A stretch of 42,619 bases of DNA from Foetidibacter luteolus (GCF_009650435.1 NZ_VVIP01000066.1:1-42619), one strand, 5' to 3'. Shown: positions 1 to 8,756, counted from the first letter of the stretch. Translations and numbers: made by a program. The notes: a model not told the origin generated them from the sequence alone.

Positions 1-21
1 CGTGAGTAGGGGGTAGCTTTT

Positions 22-77
22 CATTCAACATTCATTATTCCTTGTTCCTTGTTCGATATTCATCTTTTCCCTTACTT
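22..77. repeat. Heptamer array H1
   Basis: Consecutive 7-base words with TTC at word positions 3-5, beginning at 22 (cattcaa, then cattcat) and continuing in register to 63; neighbouring words match at 4-6 of 7 positions. Positions 35-60 are the reverse complement of the start of the tandem repeat units at 12847-13155 (word pair aaggaac, aaggaat). The array runs up to the ribokinase promoter box. Confidence 0.7.
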
Positions 78-80
78 TTG
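73..80 (+). promoter_or_regulatory. Promoter -7 box, ribokinase
   Basis: TACTTTTG fits the Bacteroidota -7 consensus TAnnTTTG. A TTG at 49-51, inside heptamer array H1, is a possible -33 element 21 bases upstream. The box is about 90 bases before the preferred ATG at 169. Confidence 0.45.
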
Positions 81-168
81 AAAGAACGGTTGCAGTGCTG
101 TTGGCTAACCTTGCTTTTGCCCCTGATATTACGTGTATGATACAACCGTAAATACCCAATCAGCAGTA

Positions 169-1077
169 ATGAATACTTCAGTTGTAGTTGTTGGAAGCTC
201 CAATACAGATATGGTGATTACCACCAGCCGCATACCGGTACCCGGCGAAACTATTTTGGGCGGCCAGTTTGCATTACATGCAGGCGGCAAAGGCGCCAAC
301 CAGGCTGTGGCGGCGGCAAGGCTGGGTGGCCACGTTAGCTTTATTGCCAGGCTGGGCAACGATTTATTTGGCAGGCAGGCTATTGATAACTTCAAAAAAG
401 AAAATATCAATGTGTCACACGTGTTTACAGATGCCAGCCATCCATCGGGTACAGCAATGATAATAGTTGACAGCCATGGTGAAAACTGTATTGTGGTGGC
501 GCCCGGCGCCAATGCACACTTGTCTGTAACTGATATTGAAAACGCGGCCTATGCAATTGCCAACGCCGCTGTAATTGTAGTGCAGCTTGAGATACCCATA
601 GAAACGGTTTGCGAAATAGCTAAACTGGCAAAGCAACGGCAGTTAAAGTTGTTACTAAACCCGGCGCCGGCCTGCGAACTGCCGGCTGAAATTTACGATG
701 GGCTTTACATGATTACACCCAATAAGAAAGAAGCGGAAATGCTTACGGGTATAACCATCACCAATATAGAAAGTTGCCGGCAAGCTGCTGCTGTTTTTAC
801 AGGGCGTGGAGTGCAGCACATCATTATAACCATGGGGGAGGAGGGTGCTTATGTGCATACCGCTGGCGGTGGTTATATAGTACCTGCACAAAAAGTAAAA
901 GCGGTTGATACCACAGCGGCCGGTGATGTTTTTAATGGCGCTTTGGCTGTAGCCATTGCTAATGAGGAAGATATTAAAACTGCTGTAGCTTTTGCCTGCA
1001 GGGCTTCGGCCATCTCTGTTACAAGGGCGGGGGCGCAGGCCTCGGCGCCGTACCTGCACGAAATTGATGTTAGTTAA
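169..1077 (+). CDS. rbsK: Ribokinase (PfkB family)
   Basis: Phosphorylates D-ribose at O5 with ATP, feeding ribose from uptake or nucleoside cleavage into the pentose phosphate pathway; cytosolic. The 302-residue product is the usual ribokinase length. It has the substrate-binding GGKGANQ motif at residues 39-45 and the C-terminal DTTAAGD signature near 247-253, whose last Asp is the catalytic base of the PfkB family. An in-frame GTG at 133 would add 12 residues, but the ATG at 169 begins the protein directly at the first beta strand (MNTSVVVVG), as in relatives. The permease gene follows after 20 bases and a nucleoside hydrolase after that, so the three probably act together in ribose/nucleoside salvage. 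Adenosine kinase-type specificity is the main alternative; context favours ribose. Confidence 0.88.
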   Translation: MNTSVVVVGSSNTDMVITTSRIPVPGETILGGQFALHAGGKGANQAVAAARLGGHVSFIARLGNDLFGRQAIDNFKKENINVSHVFTDASHPSGTAMIIVDSHGENCIVVAPGANAHLSVTDIENAAYAIANAAVIVVQLEIPIETVCEIAKLAKQRQLKLLLNPAPACELPAEIYDGLYMITPNKKEAEMLTGITITNIESCRQAAAVFTGRGVQHIIITMGEEGAYVHTAGGGYIVPAQKVKAVDTTAAGDVFNGALAVAIANEEDIKTAVAFACRASAISVTRAGAQASAPYLHEIDVS

Positions 1078-1097
1078 CACCATACAAACAACCTGAT

Positions 1098-2099
1098 ATG
1101 TTTATTGTACAAAGCTACCCTGTTGCGGTTTTGTTTTGCTTTATCACCATGTTGTGCTGGGGCTCCTGGGCCAACACGCAAAAGCTGGCGCAAAAAACCT
1201 GGCGGTTCGAGCTGTTTTACTGGGACTATGTGGCCGGTATTTTACTATTCTCCATCATTTCTGCATTTACCCTGGGCAGTATGGGCAGCCAGGGCAGAAG
1301 TTTTATTGCAGACCTGCAACAAGCCGACAGTGCCAACATAGGAAGTGCCTTTTTGGGTGGTATTATTTTTAACGCGGCCAATATATTGTTTTCAGCGGCT
1401 ATTGCCATAGCAGGCATGTCAGTTGCTTTTCCCGTGGGTATTGGCCTTGCGCTGGTGCTGGGTGTTATGGTTAATTATGTTTCGTCGCCTGCCGCCAACC
1501 CCGCATTCTTGTTTGCCGGTGTGGCGTTTGTTGCCGTGGCTATCGTGCTTAACGCGATAGCTTACAGCAGCGCATCGAAAGGGGGCCAAAAAGTGTCTGC
1601 CAAAGGCATTGTTATTTCGCTGCTGGCAGGGTTGCTTATGTCTTTTTTTTACCGCTTCATCGCGGCTTCTATGGACCTGGATAATTTTGAACAACCTGCA
1701 GCGGGTAAAATGACGCCTTATACGGCAGTTTTTATTTTTTCAACCGGCATTTTCGCCAGCAATTTTTTGTTCAACACCATCCTTATGAAAAAGCCGCTGG
1801 ATGGGCCGCCGGTATTTTACAGCACTTATTTTAAGGAAAAATTAGCCACCCATGGGGTAGGCGTATTGGGTGGTATTATATGGGGTATCGGCAATTCATT
1901 TAACCTTATAGCTGCGGGCCGTGCCGGTGCTGCTGTTTCTTACGGGTTGGGGCAGGGCGCCACGCTTATTGCGGCGTTGTGGGGTGTATTCATCTGGAAA
2001 GAATTTAAAAATGCACCGCAGAAAATTAATGTTTTGCTGGGTTGCATGTTCGCCTGTTTTATAGCAGGCCTTGCATTGATTATTTATGCGGGACTGTAA
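1098..2099 (+). CDS. GRP-type sugar permease (ribose/glucose uptake family)
   Basis: A 333-residue polytopic inner-membrane protein with about ten hydrophobic segments along its whole length. The N-terminal WGSWANTQK stretch in the first membrane region and the glycine-rich segments (for example GVGVLGGIIWGIGNSFNLIA) resemble the GRP/RhaT sugar:proton symporter group within the drug/metabolite transporter superfamily. It follows ribokinase by 20 bases and precedes a secreted nucleoside hydrolase, so ribose is the likely substrate. The family call rests on the motif and the context; the sugar itself is inference. Confidence 0.75.
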   Translation: MFIVQSYPVAVLFCFITMLCWGSWANTQKLAQKTWRFELFYWDYVAGILLFSIISAFTLGSMGSQGRSFIADLQQADSANIGSAFLGGIIFNAANILFSAAIAIAGMSVAFPVGIGLALVLGVMVNYVSSPAANPAFLFAGVAFVAVAIVLNAIAYSSASKGGQKVSAKGIVISLLAGLLMSFFYRFIAASMDLDNFEQPAAGKMTPYTAVFIFSTGIFASNFLFNTILMKKPLDGPPVFYSTYFKEKLATHGVGVLGGIIWGIGNSFNLIAAGRAGAAVSYGLGQGATLIAALWGVFIWKEFKNAPQKINVLLGCMFACFIAGLALIIYAGL

Positions 2100-2116
2100 A
2101 TAAACCAGCGGAAGTT

Positions 2117-2215
2117 TTATGGAACGGACAGTAGTATTTCAATGAAGCATCGTTGAGCAATCTTGCGTGACGAAGCAGCAAGATTGGAACACTTGTACGT
2201 CCGGTTTTTCATGGC
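2117..2215 (-). repeat. Diverged family B element (B0)
   Basis: Aligns with reverse-oriented family B copies: a ttatgg start, a cag-tag block, then gaagcatcgttg where intact copies have tagcttccgttg, and at the far end cacttgtacgt where they have cactcttgtacgt. The core is interrupted by a perfect 9-bp hairpin: CAATCTTGC at 2158-2166 and GCAAGATTG at 2178-2186, with an 11-base loop. Many mismatches, so low confidence. Confidence 0.35.
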
Positions 2216-2223
2216 GGCATTTA

Positions 2224-2242
2224 AGCGGGTACCATTCCCGCT
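2224..2242. other. Short perfect hairpin before nucleoside hydrolase
   Basis: AGCGGG (2224-2229) and CCCGCT (2237-2242) pair perfectly around a 7-base loop, 40 bases before the nucleoside hydrolase start. There is no T-run, so it is not a canonical terminator; it may shape the leader or lower expression of the third gene of the operon. Confidence 0.35.
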
Positions 2243-2281
2243 ACGGAATCATTATAAGCCTAACTTATTATCTACATCATT

Positions 2282-3274
2282 ATGAAAAAAACACTGTTAT
2301 TGCTTTGCTCGGTTTTTATAGCCGTCTTTATTGCGCAGGGCCAGCCGCAAACGCCTGTTAAAGTTATTTTCGACTCAGATATGGGCCCGGATTATGACGA
2401 TGTAGGCGCTATAGCCATGCTGCATGCATTTGCGGATGAGGGCAAGGCGGAGATACTCGCTACCATTGCCAGTACCAAGTATCCCAATGTAGCAGCGGTA
2501 TTCAGTGTATTGAATACCTACTTTAACCGGCCACAATTACCCATTGCCGTGCCCAAAGGCAATGCCCTGGAGTTAAAAGATTTTCAGCACTGGACTGACA
2601 GCCTGGTGGCCAACTACCCGCATTCCATTAACAGTAACGGTGAAACACCCGGCGCGGTTGAACTTTACCGAAGGATATTATCCGGCCAGCCGGATGGCAG
2701 TGTAACTATTGTAACTGTAGGCTTTCTTACCAATCTTGCCGCTTTGATGCAATCGCTGCCGGATGAATTTTCTCCACTGCCCGGCAAAGAGCTGATTGCT
2801 AAAAAAGTGAAGAAGCTGGTAAGTATGGCAGGCAGGTTTCCTTCCGGCAAAGAATTTAATGTTGACCGTGATTTTACTGCATCCAAATATGTTTTTGATA
2901 ACTGGCAAACGCCGGTGATATTGAGCGGCTTTGAAATTGGCGAAAAAATAAAGTGCGGGCTGCCGCTAATAAACAATCAATCAGTTGTGCATAGCCCGGT
3001 GAAAGATGTTTTCCGCATCAGCATACCACTTGCGGAAGAAGACAAAGATGGCCGCAAAAGCTGGGATGAGACAGCGGTACTGGTAGCCGTAGAGGGCCAT
3101 GAAAAATTCTACACATTACAACGTGGCAAAATGATAGTAAGCGGCAGCGATGGCAGCAATACCTGGGTAAACGATGCGAATGGCAACCATTATTACCTGG
3201 TTGAAAAAGTACCCCCGGCAGAGGTGCAGCAATTGATAGACAAGCTAATGATGCACCAGCCAGTTAAAAAGTGA
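2282..3274 (+). CDS. Secreted inosine/uridine-preferring nucleoside hydrolase
   Basis: Cleaves ribonucleosides into base and ribose. After a signal peptide (residues 1 to about 20, hydrophobic core LLLLCSVFIAVFIA, then AQGQ) comes the family's calcium-binding aspartate cluster DSDMGPDYDD at residues 31-40. The length of 330 residues is normal for IU-nucleoside hydrolases. There is no lipobox, so the product is probably periplasmic. The exported position and the upstream ribose kinase and permease suggest a route in which extracellular nucleosides are cut in the periplasm, ribose is imported and then phosphorylated. The 182-base gap after the permease gene holds a diverged family B repeat and two hairpins, so transcription may be partly uncoupled. 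Confidence 0.88.
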   Translation: MKKTLLLLCSVFIAVFIAQGQPQTPVKVIFDSDMGPDYDDVGAIAMLHAFADEGKAEILATIASTKYPNVAAVFSVLNTYFNRPQLPIAVPKGNALELKDFQHWTDSLVANYPHSINSNGETPGAVELYRRILSGQPDGSVTIVTVGFLTNLAALMQSLPDEFSPLPGKELIAKKVKKLVSMAGRFPSGKEFNVDRDFTASKYVFDNWQTPVILSGFEIGEKIKCGLPLINNQSVVHSPVKDVFRISIPLAEEDKDGRKSWDETAVLVAVEGHEKFYTLQRGKMIVSGSDGSNTWVNDANGNHYYLVEKVPPAEVQQLIDKLMMHQPVKK

Positions 3275-3368
3275 AGACTTTAGCTTGTGCAGAATTTATG
3301 CAGTTGCAAAAGAATACCGCCGGATGAACTTATTGATTGCACTTAATTTACTCATTAAAAACTGCCAC

Positions 3369-5150
3369 ATGAAATTAACTCTTTACAAACTGCTCGGTAC
3401 GCTTGCTTTTATTGTTGCAGGCAATATTACAACAGAAGCCCAGGATGGTACTCCTGATGCCACATTTGGCGCCAATGGCCAGGTAATAACCGATGTTGCT
3501 GGCGTAGCCGATTACGGAGCAGCTATTGCTGTGCAAACAGGTGGGAAAATTGTTTTGGGTGGCCATACAACCATTGCGAGCAAAAATTACTTTGCGTTGG
3601 TCAGATATCAGCCGGATGGAGCTATTGACAGCACTTTTGGTACAAATGGTAAAACAATTGCCGGGTTTGATGGTAATAATTTGCTGAGCTTATCTGCAAT
3701 CAAGCTTCAACAGGATAGTAAGATCATTGCGTTGGGTTACCTGAATACCGGCGGCGTTGTTTTAATGCGGTTTACAGCAGATGGGGTTGTTGACTCAAGC
3801 TTTGGAACAGGCGGCAGGGTTTTAACTGATAACATTAACGGAGAAGAAACTATTTGTTACGATCTGGCTGTTCAAAGTGATGGCGGTATTATTGCGGTAG
3901 GCAATGCAGGATGTGATGTGGCGATGTTCTGTTATAAACCGAATGGAACACCTGATTCAACTTTTGGTGTTAATGGTATAAAAGTAATTGATGCCGGAGG
4001 TTGTGATAAGGCAAGTGCGATAGCTATACAGCCAGATAAAAAAATTGTAATGGCAGGTATCTGCCAGGAAGGGGCATTGGGCCATTTCCTGGTATTGCGC
4101 TGCAACATAAATGGCAGCCTTGATTCAACTTTTGGCACAAACGGCAAAACAATTAATGACATCAGGCAGTATAATGCGGCTTACTCATGCATATTGCAGC
4201 CTGATGGAAAAATTGTAGCGGGCGGATTGGCCAAGTTTATTTCCCTCGCTTCTTTTGGTATAGCCAGGTATATGCCCAATGGAACCCTGGACTCATCTTT
4301 TGGCACCAATGGCAGCACCTATGTTCAGTTGCCCGGCACCAATTATCCAAAATCTGTGGCCCTGCAAAAAGATGATAAGATCATATTTTCAGGAACAACC
4401 AACAATGGTGGTGCTTTTTCCATTGATGTTTTGCGTTATAATAGTAATGGCGTTATAGATTCAACTTTTGGCATAGATGGCCTGGCAGGTACAGTAATTG
4501 GCAGTGTTACTTTCGGGAATGCTTTAGTTATGCAGGATGATGATAAGATACTTGTGGGCGGCTATTCTTCCTTTACATCAACCGGTAACGATTTTGTAGC
4601 GGTCCGCTTTAATAACAGTATTGTATTGCCCGTAAAGTTAACCAGCTTTACAGGCGTTGCTGTTAAGCGGGCAATAGAGCTTAACTGGATGACTGCATCG
4701 GAAGTGAGCAGCAGCCACTTTATTATAGAAAAGAGGGGGTCTGCAAATAGTTTCAACGCTATCGGAAGGGTAAACAGCAGTGGTAATTCAAGCCAGGTAA
4801 GGCAATACAGTTACCTGGATGTGAAGCCAGTTAGTGGAGATAATTTTTATCGCCTGAAGCTTGTTGATAAAGATGGAAAATTTATGTACAGCAAAATAGT
4901 GACTGTTGCTTTTGGCAATGAACCTTTTATAATTGCGTACCCAAATCCTGCCAGGTGGGCTGTAAAATTAGGCGGGCTAACTGCCGGCAATTTGTTGTAT
5001 TTGGTGGACATGTCTGGTAAAGTTGTTAACCAGTATACTGCAAATGGCAGTAACTATACTATCAACATTCAACACCTTAAGGCAGGCTTGTACGTTATAC
5101 GGGTAATGCGAATGGGCAAATTAACAACACTTAAGATAGTAAAAGAATAA
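3369..5150 (+). CDS. Delta-60 repeat protein with type IX sorting domain
   Basis: A secreted 593-residue protein. The start at 3369 gives a clean signal peptide (MKLTLYKLLGTLAFIVAG..., cleavage near EAQ); an upstream in-frame TTG at 3285 would bury it. The body holds seven spaced copies of a D-S-T/S-F-G-x-N/G-G motif (for example SLDSTFGTNGKT, TLDSSFGTNGST), each starting a roughly 55-residue repeat; this is the delta-60 repeat pattern, probably a beta-propeller-like fold. The last 75 residues form a Por-secretion tail (PNPA... DMSGKVV... LKAGLYVIRV... KIVKE), so the protein should cross the outer membrane by the type IX system and be surface-bound or released. No catalytic motif is visible; the role is unknown. 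It begins 94 bases after the nucleoside hydrolase stop. Confidence 0.85.
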   Translation: MKLTLYKLLGTLAFIVAGNITTEAQDGTPDATFGANGQVITDVAGVADYGAAIAVQTGGKIVLGGHTTIASKNYFALVRYQPDGAIDSTFGTNGKTIAGFDGNNLLSLSAIKLQQDSKIIALGYLNTGGVVLMRFTADGVVDSSFGTGGRVLTDNINGEETICYDLAVQSDGGIIAVGNAGCDVAMFCYKPNGTPDSTFGVNGIKVIDAGGCDKASAIAIQPDKKIVMAGICQEGALGHFLVLRCNINGSLDSTFGTNGKTINDIRQYNAAYSCILQPDGKIVAGGLAKFISLASFGIARYMPNGTLDSSFGTNGSTYVQLPGTNYPKSVALQKDDKIIFSGTTNNGGAFSIDVLRYNSNGVIDSTFGIDGLAGTVIGSVTFGNALVMQDDDKILVGGYSSFTSTGNDFVAVRFNNSIVLPVKLTSFTGVAVKRAIELNWMTASEVSSSHFIIEKRGSANSFNAIGRVNSSGNSSQVRQYSYLDVKPVSGDNFYRLKLVDKDGKFMYSKIVTVAFGNEPFIIAYPNPARWAVKLGGLTAGNLLYLVDMSGKVVNQYTANGSNYTINIQHLKAGLYVIRVMRMGKLTTLKIVKE

Positions 5151-5240
5151 TATTCAAAAGTAGGTTGGTCACCGGTAAGATAAGGTAAACAAATCTTATG
5201 CTACCCTGCGGGCAAAGCCCAATAGCAATCCTTTTGCTGA

Positions 5241-5322
5241 ATGGCTGCCGGATGGAAATGGAAACCCCGCTGAGGGGCTGTGTGTCAGCCTCTGTGGCGG
5301 AGTTGTAATGGACAGCCGGAAC
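5241..5322. repeat. Family A element, diverged copy A1
   Basis: Keeps the family A outer hairpin although most of the sequence has drifted: AAC (5263-5265) with GTT (5302-5304) and CCGC (5267-5270) with GCGG (5297-5300), separated by the same single C/A mismatch seen in the other copies. The flanks (ggatggaaatgg, and gtaatggacagccgg) match the GGGATTGAAGCGG and TAGCGGAAAGCCCGG flanks of the others only loosely. It lies between two convergent genes. Confidence 0.5.
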
Positions 5323-5379
5323 TAAAGATGCACAATGTTACCACCGGTGAAAGCCCCAAAAACCATTCATGCAGTTTGC

Positions 5380-6444
5380 TTATTTTCTCCGGGCCATCAC
5401 CAGTTCGTGAATGAATTTTAGTTTTTCTATAGCTGCATTGCTTAATACAAAAGGGTAAATATCGTGCAGGCCCATGCTGCGGTTAAGGCTGTTCATCGCC
5501 AATGTTACAGGCAGCCAGAAACTGATGATTTTGCTGAAATCTTTTATTTCGTATGGGTCTGTTTTAATATTGCTGCTGAAGCGGGCTGATATTTTGGTTT
5601 CTATATTAATACCGAAAGCGAAAGCTGTTTCTACAGTGTCAACAATGTGCATGTAGTGAGCCCAGGATTCAGCCCAATCCTCCCACGGATGGGCGCTGGC
5701 GTACGCACTGATAAAACGCAGGCTCCAATCAGGCACAGGCCCCTGGCTGTAATGGCGGTTAAGGGCTTCAGCGTAATCCTGCTGTTCATCGCCAAACAGG
5801 TTCCTGAATTTTTGGAGCGTTGCGGGGTTGGTGCTTACAAGCCTGTCCCAGTAATAATGCCCTATTTCGTGCCTGAAATGGCCAAGTACTGTACGGTAAA
5901 CCTCATCCATTGATTTGCGGGCCATTTCTCTTTCTATATCATCGGCTTCGGCAATGTTGATAGTGATAAGCCCATTATCGTGGCCGGTCAGTACTTTTTC
6001 ATTATCGTCCGTAAGCTCGTCAGCGACAAAATCAAAAGCAAGACCGGTTTCCGGCTCTTTTATTTTGTTGTTCAGTGGCAGTTTCATGCGCAATAAAGCA
6101 TAAGCCAGCCGGTGTTTGGCAGATTCTATGGTAGCCCACCGCTGGGCATATTCGGGTTGCGTAAGGGCCGGAATGGTGCGGTTAAGATCGCAGGCTTTAC
6201 AAAAAACGGATTCGCTGTCGGCAGGTACCAGCCAGTTGCACACGGCATGCTGGTGGTTGGCGCAATAGCGGTAAGTTGTTTTGTAGCTTCTGTCAACGGG
6301 GCGCAAAGCGCCGTTCTTTTCCACAGTAAGGGAAACAAGCTGTAGCGTTTCAGCAACAAAACCCAGGGACGACTGGCAGTTTCCACAAAAAGTATTCTCG
6401 AAATATACGGTCTCGCCGCATTTTTGGCATTTGAAGAGTTTCAT
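5380..6444 (-). CDS. Zinc-ribbon metallopeptidase-like protein (putative zinc-binding peptidase)
   Basis: A 354-residue cytosolic protein. The N-terminus has a double zinc ribbon: CQKC (6-9) with CGNC (20-23), then C61, C69 and CKAC (82-85). The C-terminal two thirds carries the zinc-metallopeptidase motif HEIGH at 192-196 inside a longer helix with RHEIGHYYWD, plus a later WAESWAHYMH segment that probably gives the third ligand. This layout matches the 'putative zinc-binding metallopeptidase' family that often sits beside circularly permuted ATP-grasp, alpha-E and transglutaminase genes. Here that partner lies 18 kb away (24456-27029). The substrate is unknown. It is convergent with the delta-60 gene. 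Confidence 0.75.
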   Translation of the reverse strand: MKLFKCQKCGETVYFENTFCGNCQSSLGFVAETLQLVSLTVEKNGALRPVDRSYKTTYRYCANHQHAVCNWLVPADSESVFCKACDLNRTIPALTQPEYAQRWATIESAKHRLAYALLRMKLPLNNKIKEPETGLAFDFVADELTDDNEKVLTGHDNGLITINIAEADDIEREMARKSMDEVYRTVLGHFRHEIGHYYWDRLVSTNPATLQKFRNLFGDEQQDYAEALNRHYSQGPVPDWSLRFISAYASAHPWEDWAESWAHYMHIVDTVETAFAFGINIETKISARFSSNIKTDPYEIKDFSKIISFWLPVTLAMNSLNRSMGLHDIYPFVLSNAAIEKLKFIHELVMARRK

Positions 6445-6516
6445 AACATCAATTGCTGCAAATGCTTTGCCAACGGTTAAACCGCTGAGTTACGCATGTT
6501 ACACGCCTTACTAAAA

Positions 6517-6669
6517 CTATTGTGCCGATATGCCCGGCATATCTTGCCGTTTGTTAGTTCCTGTTTGGCTGGAGAAGGCGTCTAATACAAGCATGCAGCT
6601 ACCTAATAATAATCCAATTGACCAAATAAAGGCCAGCAGCAATTTGGCAAGAAAAAGAAGTACACCCAT
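6517..6669 (-). CDS. Possible 50-residue single-span membrane protein
   Basis: An ATG-initiated frame of 50 codons whose N-terminal 30 residues are strongly hydrophobic (MGVLLFLAKLLLAF, then IWSIGLLLG) and whose tail is polar (SSQTGTNKRQDMPGISAQ). One membrane segment with a short C-terminal tail is the obvious reading; a C at residue 25 after LGS could also be a lipobox. It lies upstream of and in the same direction as the metallopeptidase, in a 514-base gap between that gene and nusB. No ribosome binding site is clear and I do not recognise the sequence. It may be real or may be a chance open frame. Confidence 0.3.
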   Translation of the reverse strand: MGVLLFLAKLLLAFIWSIGLLLGSCMLVLDAFSSQTGTNKRQDMPGISAQ

Positions 6670-6928
6670 AAGTAAAGATTTTCCGTGGTAACGAATATTG
6701 TTGAAAACGGTTATTCACTTAAGGATATCTGGATAAATGCTGATACTAAATACTAAGGCATTCTGTAAACCTAATTAAATGTACAGGATTCTTTAATAAC
6801 AAGCGCCCAGTTTGTGCACATTTTTAGCACTCATTAAAAACCAGCTTGTTACATATAATTAACCAGGTGGTACGTTAATTTAAAAACAGCACCGGTTTCA
6901 AAATCAAGTGCTGTAAACCTGTTTCCCC

Positions 6929-6936
6929 TATCTTCG
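6929..6936 (+). promoter_or_regulatory. Promoter -7 box, nusB
   Basis: TATCTTCG, one base from the TAnnTTTG consensus, 22 bases before the nusB ATG at 6959. No clear TTTG is visible at -33. Confidence 0.5.
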
Positions 6937-6958
6937 CACCCGAAAAGTTGTTTTTTGA

Positions 6959-7882
6959 ATGATCAGCAGAAGAAATATCAGGGTTAAAGTGATGCAGTTA
7001 ATCTACTCCCTTGAATCCACAGAGAATACCAAGAATGACCCGGTAAAAGTTTTACAACAGCAGTTTGACCAGTCTCACGGACTTTTTGTTTACCTGTTAT
7101 ATTTTTTAACCGAAGTAGCCCGCTATTCGGAAACAGATGCCCGGTTGCGTTCTATGAAGAACCTGCCCAGTGCCGCAGACCTTAACGTAAACACCAAAAT
7201 TGCGGGCAACGAGGTACTGTGGAAGATATTGGAAAACGAGTCTTACCGCAAGGCTGTTGAAACCCATAAGCCCCAACGCTCAATTGATGCCGATTTGCTG
7301 CGCAAGATTTATCTTGAACTGGCAGCTTCTGATATTTACCGCGAATACATTGCCGTGCAGGGCAGGGATAAGAACAGCGAAAGAGATATCATCAAATTTA
7401 TCTTTACGGACCTGCTGCTGCCTAACGACGATTTTATAAGCCATGTAGAAGAAATTTTTACCAACTGGGACGATGATGCCGATATGATGAACCAGTTGAT
7501 GCTGAACTATCTTCAAAAACCGGGTACTTATAACCTGCAGGACATGCTGGGTGCAGATAAGTCAAAATTCGCCAAAACATTGCTGGTAACATGCCTTGAA
7601 AAAAGGGAACAACTGGCTGAACTTATTAAGCCCAAACTGAAAAACTGGGATGCCGAGCGTATCGCGGTACTGGACATGATACTGATGCAGATGGGCGTTT
7701 GCGAGTTCCTGTATTTTGAAACCATTCCAACAAAAGTTACCATTAACGAATACATAGACGTTGCTAAAGAATACAGCACCCCGCAAAGCGGCCAGTTTGT
7801 AAATGGCATACTGGATAGTATTCACAAAGAATTGCTGGCACAGAATAAAATTCACAAAACAGATTTCAAACAAAAAATATGA
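6959..7882 (+). CDS. nusB: Transcription antitermination factor NusB
   Basis: RNA-binding factor that works with NusE/S10 in antitermination of rRNA operons. The protein has 307 residues, about twice the length of proteobacterial NusB. The extra length is an N-terminal helical extension seen in Bacteroidota; the conserved NusB core occupies roughly the last 140 residues, ending with the segment KEYSTPQSGQFVNGILDSI, which matches the family's A-x-x-Y-x-x-x-x-x-x-x-F-V-N-G-V/I-L-D signature. It heads a run with a DUF1573 lipoprotein and yajC, a gene order usual in this phylum, and its stop overlaps a possible downstream start at 7879. Confidence 0.9.
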   Translation: MISRRNIRVKVMQLIYSLESTENTKNDPVKVLQQQFDQSHGLFVYLLYFLTEVARYSETDARLRSMKNLPSAADLNVNTKIAGNEVLWKILENESYRKAVETHKPQRSIDADLLRKIYLELAASDIYREYIAVQGRDKNSERDIIKFIFTDLLLPNDDFISHVEEIFTNWDDDADMMNQLMLNYLQKPGTYNLQDMLGADKSKFAKTLLVTCLEKREQLAELIKPKLKNWDAERIAVLDMILMQMGVCEFLYFETIPTKVTINEYIDVAKEYSTPQSGQFVNGILDSIHKELLAQNKIHKTDFKQKI

Positions 7883-7908
7883 CAGAAATTCGCGACAAAT
7901 ACGCGTAT

Positions 7909-8373
7909 ATGAAAACGTTTTTTGCAGTGGTAATGCTATCTGTGGCTTTATATGCATGCCAGGGTAATGCCAGTTCTTCCACCAGTACGGCACCCGCTGC
8001 CAACGCACAGCAGGCCTTGAACGATACCACCAGCTACACCACCATACAATGGATAGATTCCGTGTACAATTTTGGTACTGTAACAAAAGGCGAGCAGGTA
8101 AAAATGACCTTTAAGTTCAAAAATACCGGTAACAAACCCCTTATTATCAGCTCTGCCAAGCCCGGCTGTGGTTGTACCGTAGCAGATTTTACCAAAGAAC
8201 CTGTACCGCCCGGTGGAGAAGGAGAAGTAACCGGTGTATACGACAGCAATAGAGGTATTCTTGGAACTGTTCATAAATCCATCTCCGTTACTACCAACAC
8301 TAAAAACGGTGTACAGCATACACTTATCTTTACCGGCGAGGTAAAAGGCGGCGAAGAAAAAAGTAAAAGCTGA
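7909..8373 (+). CDS. DUF1573 lipoprotein
   Basis: An exported lipoprotein of 154 residues. From the ATG at 7909 the N-terminus is a lipoprotein signal (MKTFFAVVMLSVALYAC) with lipobox L-Y-A-C, followed by a Ser/Thr/Ala linker. The mature part is one immunoglobulin-like DUF1573 domain with the hallmark 'F-x-N-T-G-x-x-P-L-x-I' (KFKNTGNKPLII) and 'PGCGCT' (KPGCGCTVADF), then PVPPGGEGEV. An earlier ATG at 7879 overlaps the nusB stop by four bases and may be used for translational coupling, but adds ten residues with two acidic ones before the signal core. The exact role of DUF1573 is unknown; the nusB-DUF1573-yajC order is conserved. Confidence 0.85.
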   Translation: MKTFFAVVMLSVALYACQGNASSSTSTAPAANAQQALNDTTSYTTIQWIDSVYNFGTVTKGEQVKMTFKFKNTGNKPLIISSAKPGCGCTVADFTKEPVPPGGEGEVTGVYDSNRGILGTVHKSISVTTNTKNGVQHTLIFTGEVKGGEEKSKS

Positions 8374-8405
8374 TTGTTAAAAAGTTAAGTATTAAAACAC
8401 ATACA

Positions 8406-8756
8406 ATGACTCAGATGAATGCCATTTTTTTAGCCGCCGGCGGCGGACAACCTGGAGCCGGGGGTAGCAGCTTTTCATTAATCATGATGGGCGCCATCAT
8501 TCTTGTTTTCTGGCTGTTTATGATTCGCCCGCAGGCTAAAAAAGCTAAAGATCAAAAGAAGTATATTGACAACCTGCAGAAGGGCGATAAAGTGGTTACC
8601 ATTGCCGGTATACACGGCACGGTGGCCAAAATAAACGAAGACAACACCATACAACTGGAGGTTAACCCCGGCAGCTACATCAAGCTGGAAAAAAGTGCCA
8701 TCAGTTTTGAATGGAGCAATGCGGCCAACAAAGCCGTAGCTGCTGATAAAAAATAA
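8406..8756 (+). CDS. yajC: Preprotein translocase subunit YajC
   Basis: Accessory inner-membrane subunit that associates with SecDF and the SecYEG channel. The protein has 116 residues: a glycine-rich N-terminus (AAGGGQPGAGGSS), one membrane span (LIMMGAIILVFWLFMI) ending in the family signature RPQAKKAKDQKKYIDNLQKGDKVVT, then a small beta domain (IAGIHGTVAKI). The start at 8406 is kept; a second ATG three codons later is equally possible. It closes the nusB-DUF1573-yajC run, with a strong terminator 21 bases after the stop. Confidence 0.93.
   Translation: MTQMNAIFLAAGGGQPGAGGSSFSLIMMGAIILVFWLFMIRPQAKKAKDQKKYIDNLQKGDKVVTIAGIHGTVAKINEDNTIQLEVNPGSYIKLEKSAISFEWSNAANKAVAADKK

Noticed and set aside
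7879..7908. Start of the DUF1573 gene at 7879
   Set aside because: Not excluded, but the ten added residues include acidic ones ahead of the lipoprotein signal; the ATG at 7909 gives a standard signal peptide.
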